7,761 bases of DNA from Desulfosarcina sp. (GTDB lineage Bacteria > Desulfobacterota > Desulfobacteria > Desulfobacterales > Desulfosarcinaceae), in NCBI GenBank assembly GCA_030642405.1, contig DAOWNV010000126.1:1-7761 (forward strand). Direction: 5' to 3'. A program made the translations under genes and the position numbers. How positions within the stretch are numbered: position 1 is the stretch's first letter; each line of letters begins with the position of its first letter. The notes under the pieces are model-generated. The model did not search any database. It saw only the letters and a list, made by a program, of their open reading frames with translations, and had not been told where the DNA came from. Below are positions 5,233 through 7,761 of this stretch, in pieces.

Positions 5233-6870
5233 ATGATAAACCATCAAAACATCTTTTCCGCTTTTGAGGCAGTTGCTGATCGGCGTGAAAATCATCCTGC
5301 CATAATTTACCTTGGCACCCGCTACACCTATCAGAAATTAAAAGCACTGGCAGAGAGTTTTGCCGCCAGCCTGCTGGACAACGGATTTCAATCCGGACAG
5401 CGAGTGGTTATCTACGTTCCTAACAGTATCCAGTGGGTAGTGGCGTGGCTTGGAATTCAGCGGGCCGGTGGCGTCTGTGTTCCCATTACACCGATTTACA
5501 CGCCACAGGATCTGGAATACATCGCAAACGACAGCGGAGCCGAGGCCATCGTCTGCGCGGATACCAACTTTGGGTACGTGAACAAAGTACTGCCAAAGAC
5601 AAATATTCGGATGGTTGTGGTCACAAAAATGGCAGAATTGCTCCCAGTGTGGAAAAGGGCTTTCGGTCTACTTTTTGATGTCATCCCGAGGGGCAATATT
5701 GCTGTGGGCAAGAACATATATCTCATGAGAAAATTGCTGGCCGCGTACCGAAACAGGACAGATACATTGCCGAAAGTTAACTCTAACGGCGGTGATATTG
5801 CGGAGATCCTATATACCGGCGGCACCACCAAGCATCCCAAGGGAGTCCCTCTCACCCATGATCTTTTCCTGGTGTCTGCAAATGAGCAGATCCGGGTAAG
5901 CGAGCCTTTGTTTCCTGCCGAGGAAAACGTAATCCTGGGTAATGCTCCGCTGTTTCACATTCTGGGGCAGACCTGTAGCTTGGCCACACTTTTAATGGGG
6001 GGGACCCTGATGCTACAGCCCAAGGTAAACCTTGACGCTGCCTTTGATGCTATCCAACGGTTCAAGGCCCGTACAATGATCGGTGTGCCGACTCTTTACA
6101 GGATGATATTGGAACATGATCGCCTGGATCAGTATGACTTAAGTTCCGTGGACTACTGGTACAGCGCCGGAGACGTGCTGCCCGTTGATGTCGGTAAACG
6201 CTGGAAGGATAAATTCGGCAAGAGCATTTTTCAGGGATATGGGGCAACAGAAACCTGTGGCGGGGTAACCATGTGCCCCACAGACATCGACAACCCTCCA
6301 AAGAGCATAGGCCGCATCGTGGCCAGTAAAAAGGCCAGGATTGTTGATTCCGTCTTTCTGAAGCCGGTCAAACAGGGGAAACCCGGCGAGCTCATCGTTT
6401 CTTCCCAATACATGGTCTCCAGTTACCTGAACAAGCCCGAAGAGACCGCTGAAGCCTTTATCGAACTGGATGGCGAAAAGTGGTACAGAACGGCAGATGT
6501 AGTTTCCATGGACGAAGACGGTAACCTTTATTTCGTAGATCGAACCGTGGATACCATCAAACACAAGGGATACCGGGTTTCCGCATCAGAGATCGAGGCG
6601 GTGCTTCAGGACCACCCGGCGGTGGTGGCAACCTGCGTCATTGGTGTGCCGGATGAAAAAGTGGGGGAACGGATTAAGGCATACGTGGTGCTCAAGGAGG
6701 ACATCAAAGGCATCACCGGTTACGAACTTATCAAGTACTGCCGTCAATCTATGGTGTCCTATAAGGTCCCACAGTACATTGAATTCAGGGACATGCTTCC
6801 CAAATCCAAGGTCGGGAAACTCCTGCGACGAGAGATCCGGGACGAGGAGAAACGGATGAAGGAGCAGTAA
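5233..6870 (+). CDS. AMP-forming acyl-CoA synthetase (ANL superfamily CoA ligase)
   Basis: The enzyme would activate a carboxylic acid with ATP to an acyl-adenylate and then to an acyl-CoA, releasing AMP and PPi. The 545-residue product has the ANL core motifs in order: the P-loop-like A3 YTGGTTKHPKGV at residues 194-205, A5 GYGATE at 335-340, A7 WYRTAD with D422, A8 with the hinge and IKHKGYRVSASE to residue 453, and the A10 PKSKVGK with catalytic Lys529. Residues about 144-175 (PVWKRAFGLLFD and following) form a basic, amphipathic stretch like the membrane-facing insert of FadD-type ligases. A3 has Lys200 where most members have Gly, and A7 has TAD instead of TGD. The start has no strong Shine-Dalgarno (GGAG is 15 nt upstream), so coupling to livF is likely. 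Its position between a transporter and a dehydrogenase suggests it activates the imported acid. Fatty, aromatic or alicyclic acids are all possible. Confidence 0.92.
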   Translation: MINHQNIFSAFEAVADRRENHPAIIYLGTRYTYQKLKALAESFAASLLDNGFQSGQRVVIYVPNSIQWVVAWLGIQRAGGVCVPITPIYTPQDLEYIANDSGAEAIVCADTNFGYVNKVLPKTNIRMVVVTKMAELLPVWKRAFGLLFDVIPRGNIAVGKNIYLMRKLLAAYRNRTDTLPKVNSNGGDIAEILYTGGTTKHPKGVPLTHDLFLVSANEQIRVSEPLFPAEENVILGNAPLFHILGQTCSLATLLMGGTLMLQPKVNLDAAFDAIQRFKARTMIGVPTLYRMILEHDRLDQYDLSSVDYWYSAGDVLPVDVGKRWKDKFGKSIFQGYGATETCGGVTMCPTDIDNPPKSIGRIVASKKARIVDSVFLKPVKQGKPGELIVSSQYMVSSYLNKPEETAEAFIELDGEKWYRTADVVSMDEDGNLYFVDRTVDTIKHKGYRVSASEIEAVLQDHPAVVATCVIGVPDEKVGERIKAYVVLKEDIKGITGYELIKYCRQSMVSYKVPQYIEFRDMLPKSKVGKLLRREIRDEEKRMKEQ

Positions 6871-6892
6871 AACCGGTTACAAGGAAAATACA

Positions 6893-7761
6893 ATGGATTT
6901 TAAGCTGAGCAAGGAACAGAAGGATATTGTCAAGGCGGCACGAAAATTTGCTCGTGGTGAATTTCCGGACCGGGCACTTGAGTTCGATCGAGAAGAAAAA
7001 TTCGATTTGAAAATATGGAAAAAAGCCTGCAACCTGGGATTTGTCGGGGTGTTCATCGAAGAAAAATATGATGGTGCCGGATACGGATTTTTTGAACACT
7101 GCCTAATCAACGAGGAGTTCTGGGCTGTGGAACCGGGTATGGCCATGCAGGTACTGTCGGCCACATTTGGTGCCGAACTGGTTCAACTCTACGGCACCGA
7201 AGCACAGAAGCAGGATCTGCTGCCGCGGCTGGTAACCGGCGAGGCCATGATGGGTACGGCCATCACCGAACCGGACGCAGGCTGTGATGTTACCGGGGCC
7301 GTGACCGCTGCCGTCAAAGACGGTGACCAGTGGGTGATCAACGGCACCAAGATGTTCGCCACCAACGGAAATCTGGCCGATGTGCTGTTGGTGTTTTGCC
7401 AGACGGACCCGGCCAATACCTCGCAGCACCGGCGTCACAGCTTCATTCTGGTGCCAACAGACACACCGGGTTATAGGGCCACAAAGATCCACGGCAAGAT
7501 GGGTATCCGCGCCTCGGACACAGCGGAAGTCTCCTTGAAAGATGTCCGGGTGCCGACGGAAAACCTGGTGGGCAAAGAAGGCGATGGGTTCTATGAATTG
7601 ATGGCATTTTTCAACCGCACGCGGCTGCACATATGTGCTCAGGCCGTAGGATTAGCCAGGGCAGCTCTTGAAGAATCAATCCGCCACACAAAGGACCGGA
7701 AACAGTTCGACCAACCGCTTGCTTCTTTCCAGGTCACCCGGTTCAAAATCGCAGAAATGGC
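6893..7761 (+). CDS. Acyl-CoA dehydrogenase, 3' end beyond window
   Basis: This FAD enzyme would oxidise an acyl-CoA at the alpha-beta (or another) carbon pair, passing electrons to ETF. The frame is open from ATG 6893 to the window edge: 289 complete codons plus two bases. A good Shine-Dalgarno, AAGGA (6881-6885), lies 7 nt upstream, and the gap after the ligase stop is 22 nt. Visible features are the N-terminal helical domain opening MDFKLSKEQ, the flavin-binding ITEPDAGCD at residues 124-132 (usual form GSD, here Cys131), KMFATNG at 153-159 where Phe155 takes the place of the common Trp, and DRKQF at 268-272, whose Arg normally contacts the FAD pyrophosphate of the partner subunit. The NRTRL segment has Thr where isovaleryl-CoA- and long-chain-type enzymes carry their catalytic Glu, so the base probably lies in the missing 90 or so residues. 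The substrate is unknown, presumably the CoA ester made by the preceding ligase. The 5' half is about as GC-rich as its neighbours, with some richer patches later. Confidence 0.93.
   Translation, partial: MDFKLSKEQKDIVKAARKFARGEFPDRALEFDREEKFDLKIWKKACNLGFVGVFIEEKYDGAGYGFFEHCLINEEFWAVEPGMAMQVLSATFGAELVQLYGTEAQKQDLLPRLVTGEAMMGTAITEPDAGCDVTGAVTAAVKDGDQWVINGTKMFATNGNLADVLLVFCQTDPANTSQHRRHSFILVPTDTPGYRATKIHGKMGIRASDTAEVSLKDVRVPTENLVGKEGDGFYELMAFFNRTRLHICAQAVGLARAALEESIRHTKDRKQFDQPLASFQVTRFKIAEM

Noticed and set aside
7103..7630. Minus-strand open frame of 175 codons opposite the acyl-CoA dehydrogenase
   Set aside because: The plus strand encodes clear acyl-CoA dehydrogenase motifs through the whole stretch; the antisense product resembles no family I know.

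Overview
The window is one co-directional plus-strand operon. A complete five-gene branched-chain-amino-acid-type (Liv/HAAT) ABC importer is followed directly by an acyl-CoA synthetase gene and the 5' part of an acyl-CoA dehydrogenase gene that runs off the right edge. Gene order, moderate GC with an AT-rich upstream region, and the pairing of a Liv-type importer with CoA ligase and acyl-CoA dehydrogenase genes fit an anaerobic deltaproteobacterium (Desulfobacterota, for example a Desulfobacterales sulfate reducer). That taxonomic guess rests on context and is not proven.

Layout. Bases 1-416 hold no gene I can support. They are AT-rich and carry several inverted and direct repeats that look regulatory: a perfect GTTAC-N5-GTAAC dyad at 80-94, a near-identical inverted copy at 171-185, a partial third copy at 310-318, and a 14-bp palindrome at 225-238. 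The leader next to the first start codon (361-418) has a direct repeat and a small hairpin. Then come the periplasmic substrate-binding protein (417-1697), a 120-nt gap with a long stem-loop (1719-1786), livH-type permease (1818-2690), livM-type permease (about 2699-3703), livG-type ATPase (3700-4455), livF-type ATPase (4476-5222), AMP-forming CoA ligase (5233-6870) and acyl-CoA dehydrogenase (6893 to beyond 7761). From livH onward all gaps are 22 nt or less, or genes overlap, so translation is probably coupled.

How the genes work together. The binding protein would capture a small carboxylate or amino acid in the periplasm, and LivHM with LivGF would import it using ATP. The ligase would activate a carboxylic acid to its CoA thioester, and the dehydrogenase would introduce a double bond in the acyl-CoA. 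The simplest reading is a dedicated uptake-activation-oxidation route for an organic acid, perhaps aromatic, alicyclic or branched, rather than general leucine/isoleucine/valine transport. The substrate cannot be read from the sequence.

I see no mobile element, CRISPR array, tRNA or rRNA, and no clear new type of biological system. The points most worth a second look are the repeated dyads upstream, the binding-protein/permease intergenic stem-loop, the possible leader pseudoknot, the LivF insertion and the motif deviations in LivG, the ligase and the dehydrogenase.
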